DNA of 64,000 bases from Paludibacteraceae bacterium (lineage in GTDB: Bacteria; Bacteroidota; Bacteroidia; Bacteroidales; Paludibacteraceae). The stretch covers positions 1 through 64,000 of the forward strand of contig JAFPZY010000028.1 in the NCBI GenBank assembly GCA_017417025.1. Direction: 5' to 3'. Below the pieces are notes generated by a model, which searched no databases, had not been told where the DNA came from, and saw only the letters and a list, made by a program, of their open reading frames with translations. Positions 50,401 to 60,600 of this stretch are shown piece after piece (position 1 is the first letter of the stretch; every line of letters begins with the position of its first letter). Both the position numbers and the translations under genes were made by a program.

Positions 50401-53400
50401 GGGTGCGCCGTGACATATCCGAGAGAGGGCATCAAGGGCTCTGCAGTTTTGAATGCGGCAACAGGCAAGAGGACCGAATAAGAGAACTTATCGGGCGCAA
50501 AATCAGGCAACTGCACTCCGTCAAGAGTAATGGAGGCCAGCAGAGCGTTGTCGGAGAGATCGGGGACAAGAGAAAGCCTATATGCCTTTGTGTCTCCATT
50601 CTCGGCCTTGACCAAGACGGTGTAAGCTTTGTCAGCATAAGAGACAGAAACAGACTGCGAGGCCTCGAGAGGCTTAACCGACAGACTGACAGCAGTGTCA
50701 GTGGCTAAAGTATAGTCGGTTTCAGATGCCACGAAATCATCAATCAGCCTGCCATCCACATAAATGCCCTGCAAGTCAGTATTGCCGGACAAGGCGGAAG
50801 AATAGTTAAGAGTATAAGTGTGCATATAAGTGGCGGCAGCGGCATTGTCATAGCCGTAAAGCTGCCATTCAAGTCCCTGCGGCTTCTGCACAAAGACCAC
50901 AGAGTCAGCAATATCCGCTTTGACGAAAGAGGCGACAGAGGGTTTGCTGCCGGTGTAGTCGTAAACATCAGAACTGAAATCAGCGGGGCGGATATTGTCA
51001 AGCTCAACAGACTTCAGTTGTCCGGAAGTAGTCTGCGCAGTGTGCTGCAAGACAACGGTGTAAGTGCCGACAGTGCCGTCCTCGGCGGTGACGGTGAAGA
51101 CACCATTGTTCATATCCACAGTCTGACCGTCCATTTTCTTGGTGAACTTGAGGTCGGGCATGACATCAGCGACAATGAGATATTCGCGTTTCTCCGGCTC
51201 GAAAGCGGCGACAGAAGAGATGAAAGCGAGGTCGGTGGAGGAAGAGCGGTCGGTGAGGTAACGCACTGTGTATGTGCGTGCTTCGCCATATTCTGGAGTG
51301 ACAACGATGGTCATAAGGCTGTCCTCCAATGCGGCCGTGACGGTCTGGCGGCTACTCTGCGGGACATAAGCAAAGTCGGGGAAGCGAGTGTCAGAGGAAG
51401 CCAGATGCACCTGATAATCGGTTGTGGCAGGGTCAAAGCCGACAAGGGACTTACCGCCAATGAGGATGCCGGCAAGCATGTTGCGCGTGTCAAGCGGGCG
51501 TTTGACTTCGAGCGTGTAGTCAGTGTAGTCAGTGCCGTTCTCAGCGAAGTTGCGTATGTCAGCCCTGCGGACTCCGTAAGCCCCGCTGACAGTCTCATCG
51601 TGCCAGACAATAGTCTGCGCCTGGTCGGCGACCTGACCTGTGAAGGCCAATGAAGGCAACTCTATTTTTTCAGGGTCTTTGAGAGTCACGGAGAAAGCAG
51701 TGCCGGTCAAAGCGGCGGGGATGTTGTCCACCGCGAGCGCGTCAAGAGTATGGTTGAAAGAGAAGCGCGCCCAATCAACATACATGGTGGCGGAAGAGGC
51801 CTCAAGGCCGTTTCTGCCCGACTCGGACTCAAAAGAGTTGAGTATGATATTCATGCTCTGCGGGACTCCCGCAGCCTCATTGACATCGCGCAAATCAAGA
51901 TTGACCGTGGTGTATGCGGACTGAGTCTTGGTATTGGTATAGACATATTCCTGCGAAGAGAGCGAGCCATTGACCTGATAGACAATGCGGCTTTTGTCAT
52001 TACTAATTTCAGTCTGCCGGAACCTAACCCCCAGCATATCAGGCGAGTTGCGGAAAGTGATGCCTCCTGAAACGGAGAAATCGCTGCCCGCCGCCACCGA
52101 GAATGAGGCATTGATATTGCCAAGAGTGATATAAGCAGGGACATAACCACCAAGCGGAAAAGCGTTGTAAGAAGAAGTCATCTTGACCGCAGAAGAGCCG
52201 TCCCTAACAACCTCATTACCTGTAGTATAAGTTCCGACGATGCTGATTGTGGCACCGGCAGTGAAGTGTCCGAGCGTATTCCAGCCGACAGGCTTCACAC
52301 CCTTATATTTAGCATTTTCCCAGCGGTCGAATTCGGTGTTGGGGAGAGTGTCGTTTTTGTAGTAGAACCAGAGGTCGTAAACAGAGGAGACAGGGCCGCA
52401 AGTGACTTCCGCCTGCCAGTGTTTCTCGGTCTGCTCCAGAACATTAACCTCGACACCGCTATTCTTTTCATAGTCATAACGCACGATGTGCTTGTTTTCA
52501 ACAGGCACTATGTATGAATAATTGTAAGGCGAGAAGCCCTTCAGCGGCTCGTTATTGACAGTGATCGAAGTGAGGACAGCGGGATTGCCGGTGGAAAGAA
52601 CGGGAACCAGCTTATACACCTCATCAGCCTCGCCAAGGCGGTTGCTGCGGACAGTGATGAAAGTGGTATCCTTGACTCCGCCAGAAGCGACAAACACTGT
52701 CTGGGCATCGAACATCTTTTCGTATTCGACTGTCATTGTGCGAGTTCCATAAGGCAGCCGGACATCGAAAATGCGCTGCTCGCGGTTTTTAAGACTCAAC
52801 TCAAAGTCAGTTTCGAGAATACGTATAGCCTGCAGACGATTAGGCTCGGACGACTGCTCTCTAAGAAAAGCAAGATTATAGGTGCGCGTGTCGCCGTTTT
52901 CCGCAGTGACAACAATCTGCGTGGTCTGCCCAAGCGGACGCGAGATGTAGCGAATCCGCTGCGCGTCCTCCGCCTTTTCGTAAACAACAGAGGGGACCTC
53001 AGTTGCAGAGAAAGGAAGGGGGATTTCATAGTCAGTGACATCAGGGCGGAAATCGAACTGAACATTCTCTATATCAATTATTTCCAGAGCTGTATTAGAC
53101 GACTTGCGGACAGGGAAAGAGACGTAATAATCCTGCGACCGAGTTCCGTCCTCCGACAGGACATTGATGCGCGTAGTGCCATTGACGGCCGAGAAGAAAG
53201 TGGTAATGACCTGATTAGGGTGCTGCCCGACAGGCCAGACAGCAGGCACAACTTCAGCACCACGCTCCAAAGTGTCAGCATAAGAATATTTGGCAGGCTC
53301 AAAACCTGCGAGCGACATACCGTCGATGAGAATGTCGGCAAGCAAGGCATTGTCAGATATCGCGCGCGCGAACCTTATATTATATATATTAGTCCTGCCG

Positions 53401-56400
53401 CTTTCCGCAGTGACAATAACCTGACGCTGCGAATCGGAGACATCGACCGTCATCGTTGTCTGCCCTATTTTGGGGACAACAGTGAGTGCGGGCATAGCGA
53501 CACCGGACTCAAGCGGCAAGTCATAGTTGAAGACAGAAGGCTTAAAATCAAGCGTTTTGCCCTCGACCTGCAAGTCGAGAAGCTCTGCGTCGTCATACAA
53601 CTCCACATCAAAGAGCACGCTGTAAACGGCACGCGCAACCCCGTCCTGCGCCGTAACCACAATCTGCACCTCATTTTCTTTGCTTTGTCCGCAGACAGCG
53701 GTCTGCCCGTCTTCCTTGAGCTGCCATGAGACAACCGGCAGAGCAGAGCCTGCAGTGAGCCGGACTTTGTAGTCGGTTTTGGCAGGGTCGAAATCCGGAA
53801 TGCCGATTCCGTCAAGCAGGATGGCAGCGAGAGAGCAATCGGAAGATGCTGTGCGAGTGAAAGTTACAGTATATGCAGACTTAGACATGCCAGCATTGAC
53901 ATAAATGGTGACGACATTGCCACGCTCCACCAAAGTGGCAGTTTGCCCGTCTTTAGTGATGGGAGTCACCTCGGGGAGAGAGGCACCACACGGCTGCGTA
54001 TATGCCAGAATATCAGACGAGAAGTCGGCCAAAGGCACGCCGTCGATGAGAATACCGTCCAACTGCACGGACAAGTCGGCCGCAGCAGCGAAAGTGACAA
54101 TGTATGTATTCTCATTGCCAGATGCAGCGCGGACACGAATCTGCGCCTCGCCAGCCGCATAAGGCGTGGTGATGGTCACCTGCAAATCCTCTTTTTCCTT
54201 ATCAACAGTGACTGCATGGCAAGTGGCCGTCTGCAGGGGGACAGTATAGAAGAAGATATCCTTGCTGAAGCCAGAGAGCGGAGTGCCGTCAATATAAATC
54301 ATTGATATATTGGCCTCTGTGGATTTCTCAAACTCAAAAGTGAGTGTATAGACACGGCGGTCGCCGTTTTCCGCAGTGACGCGGATTGTGACCACATTGC
54401 CGACAATGACAGGAGCGGACACCTTCTGCGACTCTTCGCTTGCCACAGCCTCCACTTTAGGGAGACGACTTGAGGAGAGGCGGACCGTGTATTCTGTCAA
54501 TTCGGGGTCAAAGCCCTCCAAGAGGAGATTGTCAAGGAGTATGCTTTTCAGAGCAGTGTTAGAGGACTGCGTGATGCCGAAAGTGATGACATAAGTGCGT
54601 GTGTCGCCGTTGTCAGCGCGGACAGTGAGCTTGTATTCACCTGTGAGTCCAGCAGGTTTTCTGGCTGTAACCTTTTGATATTCATCACCCTGCTTGAAAG
54701 TGACCACCGGCAACTGATTTGCGCCTTTAGGCAGAGTGACCTGATATGAGGTCTTTTCTGGGGAGAAGTCGGGAAGCGGCGCTCCGTCAAGATAAATCAT
54801 GTCAAGGGCGGTGTTGGTGGCCTGCATGACAGAGAACTGGAGCTGATAGACCATGACAGACTTGCCGTCACCAGCAGTGACCGTGATGCGCGAGGTGCCA
54901 TTCAGCCCTCCTTCCGCCAGAACGACAGTCTGATAGCGGTCTTTGGTCTGCCATGTGATGGCAGGCAATTCCTTTGTCCCGACCGGCAGTTGAATTTCAT
55001 AAAGGCGCTGGTCGGGTGAAAAATTCTGCAGCGGCGTGCCGGCAATGAAAATGTTGTCAAGCCTCATTTCGTCCGCCAAAGGAGTGGTGAAGACAAGGCG
55101 ATAGACGGACTGCGCACCGCTTGCAGCCTTGACCATGATGAGAGTAATGCCGTTCACATCGCCGTAAGTGATATTGACAGTCTGATAAGCGTCCCCTTTG
55201 TCGCAAACGATTGCAGGAATGGCAGTTGCACCAGTGTCAAGAGTGCAGTAATAGGTAAAAATTTCAGGGTCGAAATCTTTGACAGGTTTGCCTCCCACGC
55301 TGATTCCTGCCAGGCGGCTGTAGGAAGAAGCCTCGAGTTTGAATGTGAGTTTGTATGTGCGCGGAGTGGCGTTTCCAGGCGAAGACACCTGTATCTGGAA
55401 GACACCTCCATCAACATTGTCGGGCGCTTTATAGACAATGGTCTGCGCGCCGTCAGGATATGCAGAGACGGCTTTCACGTCCGGCACTTTGGCCGTGCCG
55501 AGCGGGAGAGAGACGCGGTAGATGGTCTGCGAGGGGGTGAAACCCGCCAAAGGGGCACCATTGACAAGTATGTTTTTCAGGGAGTTGTCGCTAAGCAGAG
55601 CGACTTTGAAGGAGACAGTGTATGTTGCCTTGCTTACGCCGTCGGCGGCAGTGACAGTGACAACAGCTTTGTCAGTAAGAGATGCAGCCTGCTTGATTGT
55701 AACTTTCTGCAAAGCCTCTGCAGGGGTGGCGGAAATGAGCGGCGGGACGGCAGTGCCGTAAGGAAGTTCAATCTCGCAGGCAGAAGCAAAAGGGTTGAAG
55801 CCCTGCACCACCGTGCTGTCGTTAGCTCCGTTTTTCAGCCAGAGCCCTGCCAACTTGGTGTTTGAAGAAGCGGCCTTGGCGAAGCGAATGCGGTAAGTGG
55901 TGGTGGAACTGCCATCTTCGGCGCGGACGGTGATGGTGGTTACTTCACCTACCCCGCCCTTCTTAATTTCGATTTCGCTGCCAGAGAGCCGCCTGCCAAC
56001 AAAAGTAGCAGTCTGGCCTTTGGAGTTGGTGAAAGAGCCCGAGCCGCGCGTGGCATAGATGTCAGGCACAGTGGTGGCACCCTCGCCGAGAGAATAGACC
56101 TGCTCCGCCTCCGTGTCGGGGTTGAAGCCGTTCCAGCGCACTCCGTCCACAAAGAGTTTTTCGATTTTGCTCGAATAGACCATCTGCACATCGTCGATGT
56201 AGAGCGAGTTGCCGGCATAGAGCCCGCTGTTGGCGCGGAAGTTGGGGTAATTGGAGGCGGAGAAGATGACGTTGCACTTCTCGGGGACCTCGTTACTCAT
56301 ATAACATACAGGGACTTTGATAAGCGTCCAAGAGGCATATTCCTTCTTTTCCTTGTACCACGCTTCCGCCACCTGCTGGGCTTTGACGGCAGTGCCGCAC

Positions 56401-56960
56401 TCGTTGGCGTTGGTGGACTGGCGTATGTCGCTCTCTTCGTCAGTGACGGTGGTGGAGGTGCAGTTGCCGTTCTTGCCTTTGTAGGAATTGCCTTTGGCAG
56501 TGCCCTTCCAGGAGTAGAAGAGGATGTGGAAATCCTCGCGCAGGACGTTGCTGCCCGTGCGCTTTATCCAGACCATCATGGTGTCGGGGCGATACTTCCA
56601 ACTTATGCTTCCAGCGTCGCCTGCAGTCGCCTCGCTGACCTTGAGCAGACTCTCGATATAGACCCATGGCTGACCGAGGGAGACATAGCCAGGGCTGACC
56701 TCTGTGATGCCGGCGGCCCCAATCTCCTGGTCCTGCACCATCATCGAGTATTTGCCAGTGTGCCCCGCCTCCTGATGGGCGAAGTTGAACTTGAAGCCGA
56801 ACTGCGTGACATTGCTGGCATTCCAGCTTTTAGGCTGGATATTGCCATCGAAAGTGCTGCCGGACCAGTCCTCGAAACCGGCATTAGGAAGTTGCTGCGC
56901 GTGCAGAGAAAGCCCCAGGAAGAGCGAAAGAGCCGCACACAAGAAATGTTGATTTTTCAT
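47412..56960 (-). CDS. giant secreted protein with ~30 cadherin-like repeats and type IX sorting domain
   Basis: A 3182-residue surface protein. Signal peptide at 1-22 (MKNQHFLCAALSLFLG). A PCMD-like (carbohydrate-metabolism-type) domain spans about 25-260 (LPNAGFEDWSG, ending LYIDDVQMVYSS). About 15 repeats of roughly 85 residues follow to about 1535. Each has the pattern L-x-x-I-x-V/L-D/N-G-x-x-L-x-x-F-x-P, then P-V...Q-x-V, then I-x-V-T-A-x-D-G...Y. This fits the cadherin-like beta-sandwich family (PF12733). A second PCMD-like domain lies at about 1540-1735 (LPNTEFDRWENAKY). Another 15 or so repeats reach about 3070. The last 80 residues (VQVGIYDQTGKIVFYRS to VSGKIIIKN) fit a type IX secretion C-terminal domain. 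ATG at 56960 chosen over a GTG at 56966. Confidence 0.9.
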   Translation of the reverse strand: MKNQHFLCAALSLFLGLSLHAQQLPNAGFEDWSGSTFDGNIQPKSWNASNVTQFGFKFNFAHQEAGHTGKYSMMVQDQEIGAAGITEVSPGYVSLGQPWVYIESLLKVSEATAGDAGSISWKYRPDTMMVWIKRTGSNVLREDFHILFYSWKGTAKGNSYKGKNGNCTSTTVTDEESDIRQSTNANECGTAVKAQQVAEAWYKEKKEYASWTLIKVPVCYMSNEVPEKCNVIFSASNYPNFRANSGLYAGNSLYIDDVQMVYSSKIEKLFVDGVRWNGFNPDTEAEQVYSLGEGATTVPDIYATRGSGSFTNSKGQTATFVGRRLSGSEIEIKKGGVGEVTTITVRAEDGSSTTTYRIRFAKAASSNTKLAGLWLKNGANDSTVVQGFNPFASACEIELPYGTAVPPLISATPAEALQKVTIKQAASLTDKAVVTVTAADGVSKATYTVSFKVALLSDNSLKNILVNGAPLAGFTPSQTIYRVSLPLGTAKVPDVKAVSAYPDGAQTIVYKAPDNVDGGVFQIQVSSPGNATPRTYKLTFKLEASSYSRLAGISVGGKPVKDFDPEIFTYYCTLDTGATAIPAIVCDKGDAYQTVNITYGDVNGITLIMVKAASGAQSVYRLVFTTPLADEMRLDNIFIAGTPLQNFSPDQRLYEIQLPVGTKELPAITWQTKDRYQTVVLAEGGLNGTSRITVTAGDGKSVMVYQLQFSVMQATNTALDMIYLDGAPLPDFSPEKTSYQVTLPKGANQLPVVTFKQGDEYQKVTARKPAGLTGEYKLTVRADNGDTRTYVITFGITQSSNTALKSILLDNLLLEGFDPELTEYTVRLSSSRLPKVEAVASEESQKVSAPVIVGNVVTIRVTAENGDRRVYTLTFEFEKSTEANISMIYIDGTPLSGFSKDIFFYTVPLQTATCHAVTVDKEKEDLQVTITTPYAAGEAQIRVRAASGNENTYIVTFAAAADLSVQLDGILIDGVPLADFSSDILAYTQPCGASLPEVTPITKDGQTATLVERGNVVTIYVNAGMSKSAYTVTFTRTASSDCSLAAILLDGIGIPDFDPAKTDYKVRLTAGSALPVVSWQLKEDGQTAVCGQSKENEVQIVVTAQDGVARAVYSVLFDVELYDDAELLDLQVEGKTLDFKPSVFNYDLPLESGVAMPALTVVPKIGQTTMTVDVSDSQRQVIVTAESGRTNIYNIRFARAISDNALLADILIDGMSLAGFEPAKYSYADTLERGAEVVPAVWPVGQHPNQVITTFFSAVNGTTRINVLSEDGTRSQDYYVSFPVRKSSNTALEIIDIENVQFDFRPDVTDYEIPLPFSATEVPSVVYEKAEDAQRIRYISRPLGQTTQIVVTAENGDTRTYNLAFLREQSSEPNRLQAIRILETDFELSLKNREQRIFDVRLPYGTRTMTVEYEKMFDAQTVFVASGGVKDTTFITVRSNRLGEADEVYKLVPVLSTGNPAVLTSITVNNEPLKGFSPYNYSYIVPVENKHIVRYDYEKNSGVEVNVLEQTEKHWQAEVTCGPVSSVYDLWFYYKNDTLPNTEFDRWENAKYKGVKPVGWNTLGHFTAGATISIVGTYTTGNEVVRDGSSAVKMTSSYNAFPLGGYVPAYITLGNINASFSVAAGSDFSVSGGITFRNSPDMLGVRFRQTEISNDKSRIVYQVNGSLSSQEYVYTNTKTQSAYTTVNLDLRDVNEAAGVPQSMNIILNSFESESGRNGLEASSATMYVDWARFSFNHTLDALAVDNIPAALTGTAFSVTLKDPEKIELPSLAFTGQVADQAQTIVWHDETVSGAYGVRRADIRNFAENGTDYTDYTLEVKRPLDTRNMLAGILIGGKSLVGFDPATTDYQVHLASSDTRFPDFAYVPQSSRQTVTAALEDSLMTIVVTPEYGEARTYTVRYLTDRSSSTDLAFISSVAAFEPEKREYLIVADVMPDLKFTKKMDGQTVDMNNGVFTVTAEDGTVGTYTVVLQHTAQTTSGQLKSVELDNIRPADFSSDVYDYTGSKPSVASFVKADIADSVVFVQKPQGLEWQLYGYDNAAAATYMHTYTLNYSSALSGNTDLQGIYVDGRLIDDFVASETDYTLATDTAVSLSVKPLEASQSVSVSYADKAYTVLVKAENGDTKAYRLSLVPDLSDNALLASITLDGVQLPDFAPDKFSYSVLLPVAAFKTAEPLMPSLGYVTAHPSQKVKVEPGKMGETTNIIVSAEDGLTTQIYEVLIEAEPSHNAMLTGIIVNGEPLERFEQGRHYYSVRSQTDHVTIDWTSDDAFQTYSLTNSGSEYTVNVTAQDRLSTQQYVVEVFFEAQPNDASLADIILNDSLTFDRFEHDINSKLEFDPNNNKYLINLRPGTKVMPTVSAKLKMAGQTVEMRYGDQVDSLFVTAKDGHTVNTYVVEFVVLKSSNTDLKMITIDNLALPGFTSADHFYQVVLPEGEHRSLEEFDIVPELVEPEMQTYDQPLINGRQVTIGVHAEDGSSSAYTLLFSYTLSDADTLAMINVGTAEEPLEGFEPHKFNYYVALPVGTQNFPVLTYDSIDRWQHITRRIVSETAEGQICQIEVQAESGLKNIYTVHFSKTRSSLNTLRMIYVDNRALANFSPDLIEYNDTLPAGSVSLPKIEPELFDKKYQTYDMDTLVDEVLANSKSLGQKIHINVYAEDNSSRTYILHFPIKLSDDTLLNMIFNNGQSLSGFYKDLHDYEISIPYDESGVRVIPAITVAKSEEAQNVDIVQDGDSLVLIHVMAEDALHSSDYTIRFSYGKSPVADLDSILLNGTLIKDFAPDSTEYFLRAYYADSLPVVEWIPAMEGQSLYIDEPVLTTSPDGIRTATWTCDVTAPDMEHFRSYTLTIEFSLTEADTMAVSSKLKALSVRGLPVSLANGFNCDFRPDTLNYTFRPYKRGSLNDVFFSPQDVEYQTEDPLARVDTLVSCKEIPTDTFRIINDSTVILRQVERTITLVVSDRNGLNPVQYALHQHIQLSHDSAVAMIMLDGKPFLDFDPDIHEYTYYIKDGATPPDVTFLVADSAAYAPDVIADEYTRDSAVIRTRTMVCMSEYAALYDNTNPDLKNSYVISFLVSPINDAQKPLENDVLIRHIPYSTQVMLASLRSGVQVGIYDQTGKIVFYRSLEASDPGNVITAQDAYGHEIFTDVKDVSRCVVVSLKPNQPYFYVFFEGGKKKIVSGKIIIKN

Positions 56961-57053
56961 ATACACGTCAAGTAAAAATATTCAGTTTTTATTCAATTTC
57001 AAAAAAAACAAGCCTCTTTTTGTGCAAAAAACAGGTCATTTTTTATCACGCTG

Positions 57054-57085
57054 CAAAATTACAATCATTATTTCAACCCCGCAAG
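57054..57085 (-). promoter_or_regulatory. promoter of the giant protein gene
   Basis: On the minus strand CTTG (57082-57085) and TAATTTTG (57054-57061) are 20 bases apart. The leader to the ATG at 56960 is about 85 bases and rich in runs of T. Confidence 0.72.
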
Positions 57086-57492
57086 AGCAAGATTTATGAA
57101 AAAAGTAGCAATTATTAAGCGGTGCAAGAGCCAACACGGGTGAGAGGAGGTCAATGTAACAAAACCGCGCAGACAAAACATACAAAGTGACAGTTTTCAG
57201 AAAAGAAATGCGACATTATGTCACCGGGAGTTGAAAAAGAAATCACTCGGAGACGACAGCGCAACGACAGCAAGAAAATTCGGGAAAAACAAGAAAGCAA
57301 AAAGTAAGCAAAAATGCAAATTTTGTGACAAAATGACACTTTGCACAGAAAATGCAGAACACTAAAAAAAACAGCATTCATTTTCGCGGGGCAGACAAGG
57401 ACGGAAAGTTCCAAATCGAGACAAATTGCAAACAAAAGGACTAAAAAGGACACGAAAGGACGCGAAAGCGGCAACAGAGAAAGAGGAATGAG
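57086..57492. other. gene-free AT-rich region between divergent genes
   Basis: The plus strand is strongly A-rich and T-poor across this stretch. There is no open frame with protein-like features and no palindrome I would call a protein-binding site. Words of the form AAAGGAC recur near 57434-57462 with spacing near 11. Transcription starts diverge from its two ends. Confidence 0.55.
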
Positions 57493-57500
57493 TATCTTTG
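57493..57500 (+). promoter_or_regulatory. -7 element for the TonB-dependent protein gene
   Basis: TATCTTTG at 57493-57500 followed by CGAGG. No TTTG-like -33 element is found 20 bases upstream, so this is weaker than the other promoters or needs an activator. The leader to 57662 is about 155 bases. Confidence 0.5.
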
Positions 57501-57661
57501 CGAGGTAAAAACGCGGGAGAGAGGAGATTATTGCAGACAAGAACATGAATACACAGAGACATAGACAAAGAAAAATGAGAATAAAAAGAACAATATAAGG
57601 CACATTTGGCACATTTTTTGCTACAAAATCAAGGATACAAAAACAAAAAGCCCAAAACAAG

Positions 57662-60600
57662 ATGAAGACGAAGACACTAATAACACTGCTGCTGACAACG
57701 GCGCTAATGGCAGACATTGCGACGGCGGGAGAACATAATACAGCGGGGAAAGCATACACAGCGACAGGAGAGGAATATGCAGCAAGAGAGGGATATGCAG
57801 CGGAGGAAGAATATGCGGCGGGAGAGGAATATACGCTGCGAGGAAAAGTGCTGCAGGCGACTGACGGTGCGCCTGTGGAGATGGCAACAGTGCGCCTGTT
57901 CAGGTATGAGCAGAAAGACGGGAGGACGGACTCGGTGCTGGTGAAAGGCGGGCAGACGGACATGAACGGAGGCTATGTGCTGGAAAAAGTGGCGGCAGGC
58001 AGTTACGGGATAGTGGTATCGAGCATCGGCTTCATACAAGAGAAAATAACAGTACGCGTGCCAGGTAAGAAAAACGAGACGAGCGTGCAAGTGAAAGCAA
58101 TCAGCCTGAAAGAGGACGTACAAGCGTTAGCGACCGTGGATGTGAAGGGGAGCGCAGCGGAAATGACCGTAAAAGGCGACACAATAGAATACAACACGGC
58201 AGCCTACAAAGTACAGGACGGCGCGATGGTGGAAGACCTGCTGAAGAAGATGAACGGCGTGGAGGTGGACAAAGAGGGAAAAGTGACAGTGAACGGCGAG
58301 ACGATAACTGCAGTAAGGATAGACGGGAAGAAATTTTTCGGCAGCGACGTTCAGTCGGCAACCAAGAACATCCCCGCAGAGATGATAGACAAGATACAAG
58401 TAGTGGACGAAAAATCGGATATGGCCAAACTGACAGGCTTCGAGGATGACGAGACAGAGAGGATAATAAACCTGAGCCTGAAGAAAGACCGCAAGAAAGG
58501 CGTTTTCGGCAACTACGCCGGCGGCATAGGTGCAGACCTGGTGACAGACAACGGCAAATGGTTCGACTACGGGAACAAAGAATTCGGAGCCACCGCCGGC
58601 GAGCGGACAAAGCACTTTTTCGGCAACGACTTCAGATACAACGCGAACCTGTTTACAAACATCCTTCTCGGCGAGAGCCAGACGACCATACTGGGAAGCG
58701 CGAACAACACCAATTCGATACGCTCGGGGCGCGGTCGCGGCAGTTTCGGAGTGCAGAACCAGGGCATAACATGGGGAGAGAACATAGGCGTGAACACGAA
58801 CATAGACCTGACAAAGAAGCTTGTCCGCCCGCGCGTGTCAGCCAGCCTGCTGTTAGGCGGCGACGGGCAGTTCGGGCACTCGTACAACGACTCGCGGTCG
58901 CTAAGCGAGAAAGAGAGTTACAGCAACGGCGTGACCTACCACAACACAGACTCCGCCTCCAAACAATCGAAACTCTGGGACGCGAAAGTGCGCCTGGAAC
59001 TGGAATACCAGATAGACACGCTGAACAAGCTGATACTGAAGCCGACAGTGTCGTACACGGACAACAGTTACAACCAATACAGCGACTATGTATACAGGAA
59101 AGACACGTCGGTGGTGAGCGACGGACACCAGACAAGGTTCAGCCACTCGGGGGAGACGAGTGCGACACTGCAGGCGATATACAGCCACAAGTTTATGAAA
59201 GCAGGGCGGTCGCTGTCGCTGAACGGGGAGGCCGGACTGACCGACACACGCGAAGAAGGCGAGACCTACGCCCTTGACAGGAGAGCAGACACAGCGACCG
59301 TGGACCAGAACACGCGGACAAAAAGCAATGCACTGAACTACAGCATAAAAGCGTCATACGTGGAACCCATATACGGGCGCAACCACTTCTTGGAAATAGC
59401 GGCGGGAATGGCAGTGAGGAACAGGCAGTCGGACAAAAAACAGTATGCAGGACAGGACCAGTCAAGACTTGACTCCGCCTACAGCAACTCGTTCAGGAAC
59501 GACTTCTACAGCGAGACGATGGAAGTGAACTACAGGTGGGTGAGCCAGTACTGCGACCTGACAGCAGGCCTGCGCGTAAACCCGTCGCAAACCAGAAGCC
59601 GGACTACATATATGGATACGGAGGTGACACAGGACACGACGGTGAGCGTATGGAACTTCGCGCCTAACTTCAACTTCAAGTACAAGTTCGGGAAGAAAGA
59701 GTTCGCGCGCATAATATACAGAGGAACGACCCAGCAGCCGAGTCTGAGCCAGCTTGAGCCGGTGAGGAACAACTCGGAGGCGATGAACGAGCGCGTGGGA
59801 AATCTGGACCTGAATCCGGCATTCAGTCACACACTGCGCTTCATGTACTCGAAGTTCGACCAGAACACTTTTGCGAGCGTGATGTGCGGCTTGCGCGGGA
59901 CATTGACCAAAGACGCATTGGTGAACAACTCGATATACGACGAAAACGGCAAACTATACCAGCAGACAGTGAATGCAGGGACCGTGCCGTGGAACATAGG
60001 CGGCGACCTGATGTTCAACGTTCCTTTCGCCAAGAAGATGCTGCAGCTGCACTCGCGCACCTCGCTGAGCTACAACCAGCAGGCCGCCTATATATTGCGC
60101 GAGCAGAAAGCGTCGGACATAGCGGCGATGATAGCCACAGGAACGCTGACCAGAGGCGCCGAATCGCGCACAGGCAACCTGCGTGCACAAGAAAACCTGA
60201 GTCTGCGTTTCACACACGACATAGTGGACATAGGACTGAAAGGCGACTTTACCTACTCGCGCACAGATAACAACATGGCGGCAAGGGAGGCCTCAAACGT
60301 GTTCGAATGGACGGTGACGGGAGACGTGGAGTTCCACCTGCCCAAAAGCTGGAGCATAGCCGCCGACTGCGGCTACACCGACCGCTACGGCTACAACCTG
60401 AACGACGTGAGCGAGCTGATACTCAATGCGTCCGTGACCAAAAGCTGGAAGAACGCAAGCCTCAAACTGAGCTGCTTTGACTTGCTGAACAACAAAAAGA
60501 ACATAATGCAGGTTGTGGGAGAGAACTACGTGCAATACCGCAAGTTCAACACCCTGCCGACCTACGCCATGGTGACCTTCACCTACAAGCTGAACAAGAT

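Noticed and set aside
57151..57963. 270-codon minus-strand frame between the giant protein and the TonB-dependent protein
   Set aside because: Its sequence is the antisense of an A-rich leader and of the repeat-bearing signal region, rich in Phe, Leu and Cys, with no family features.
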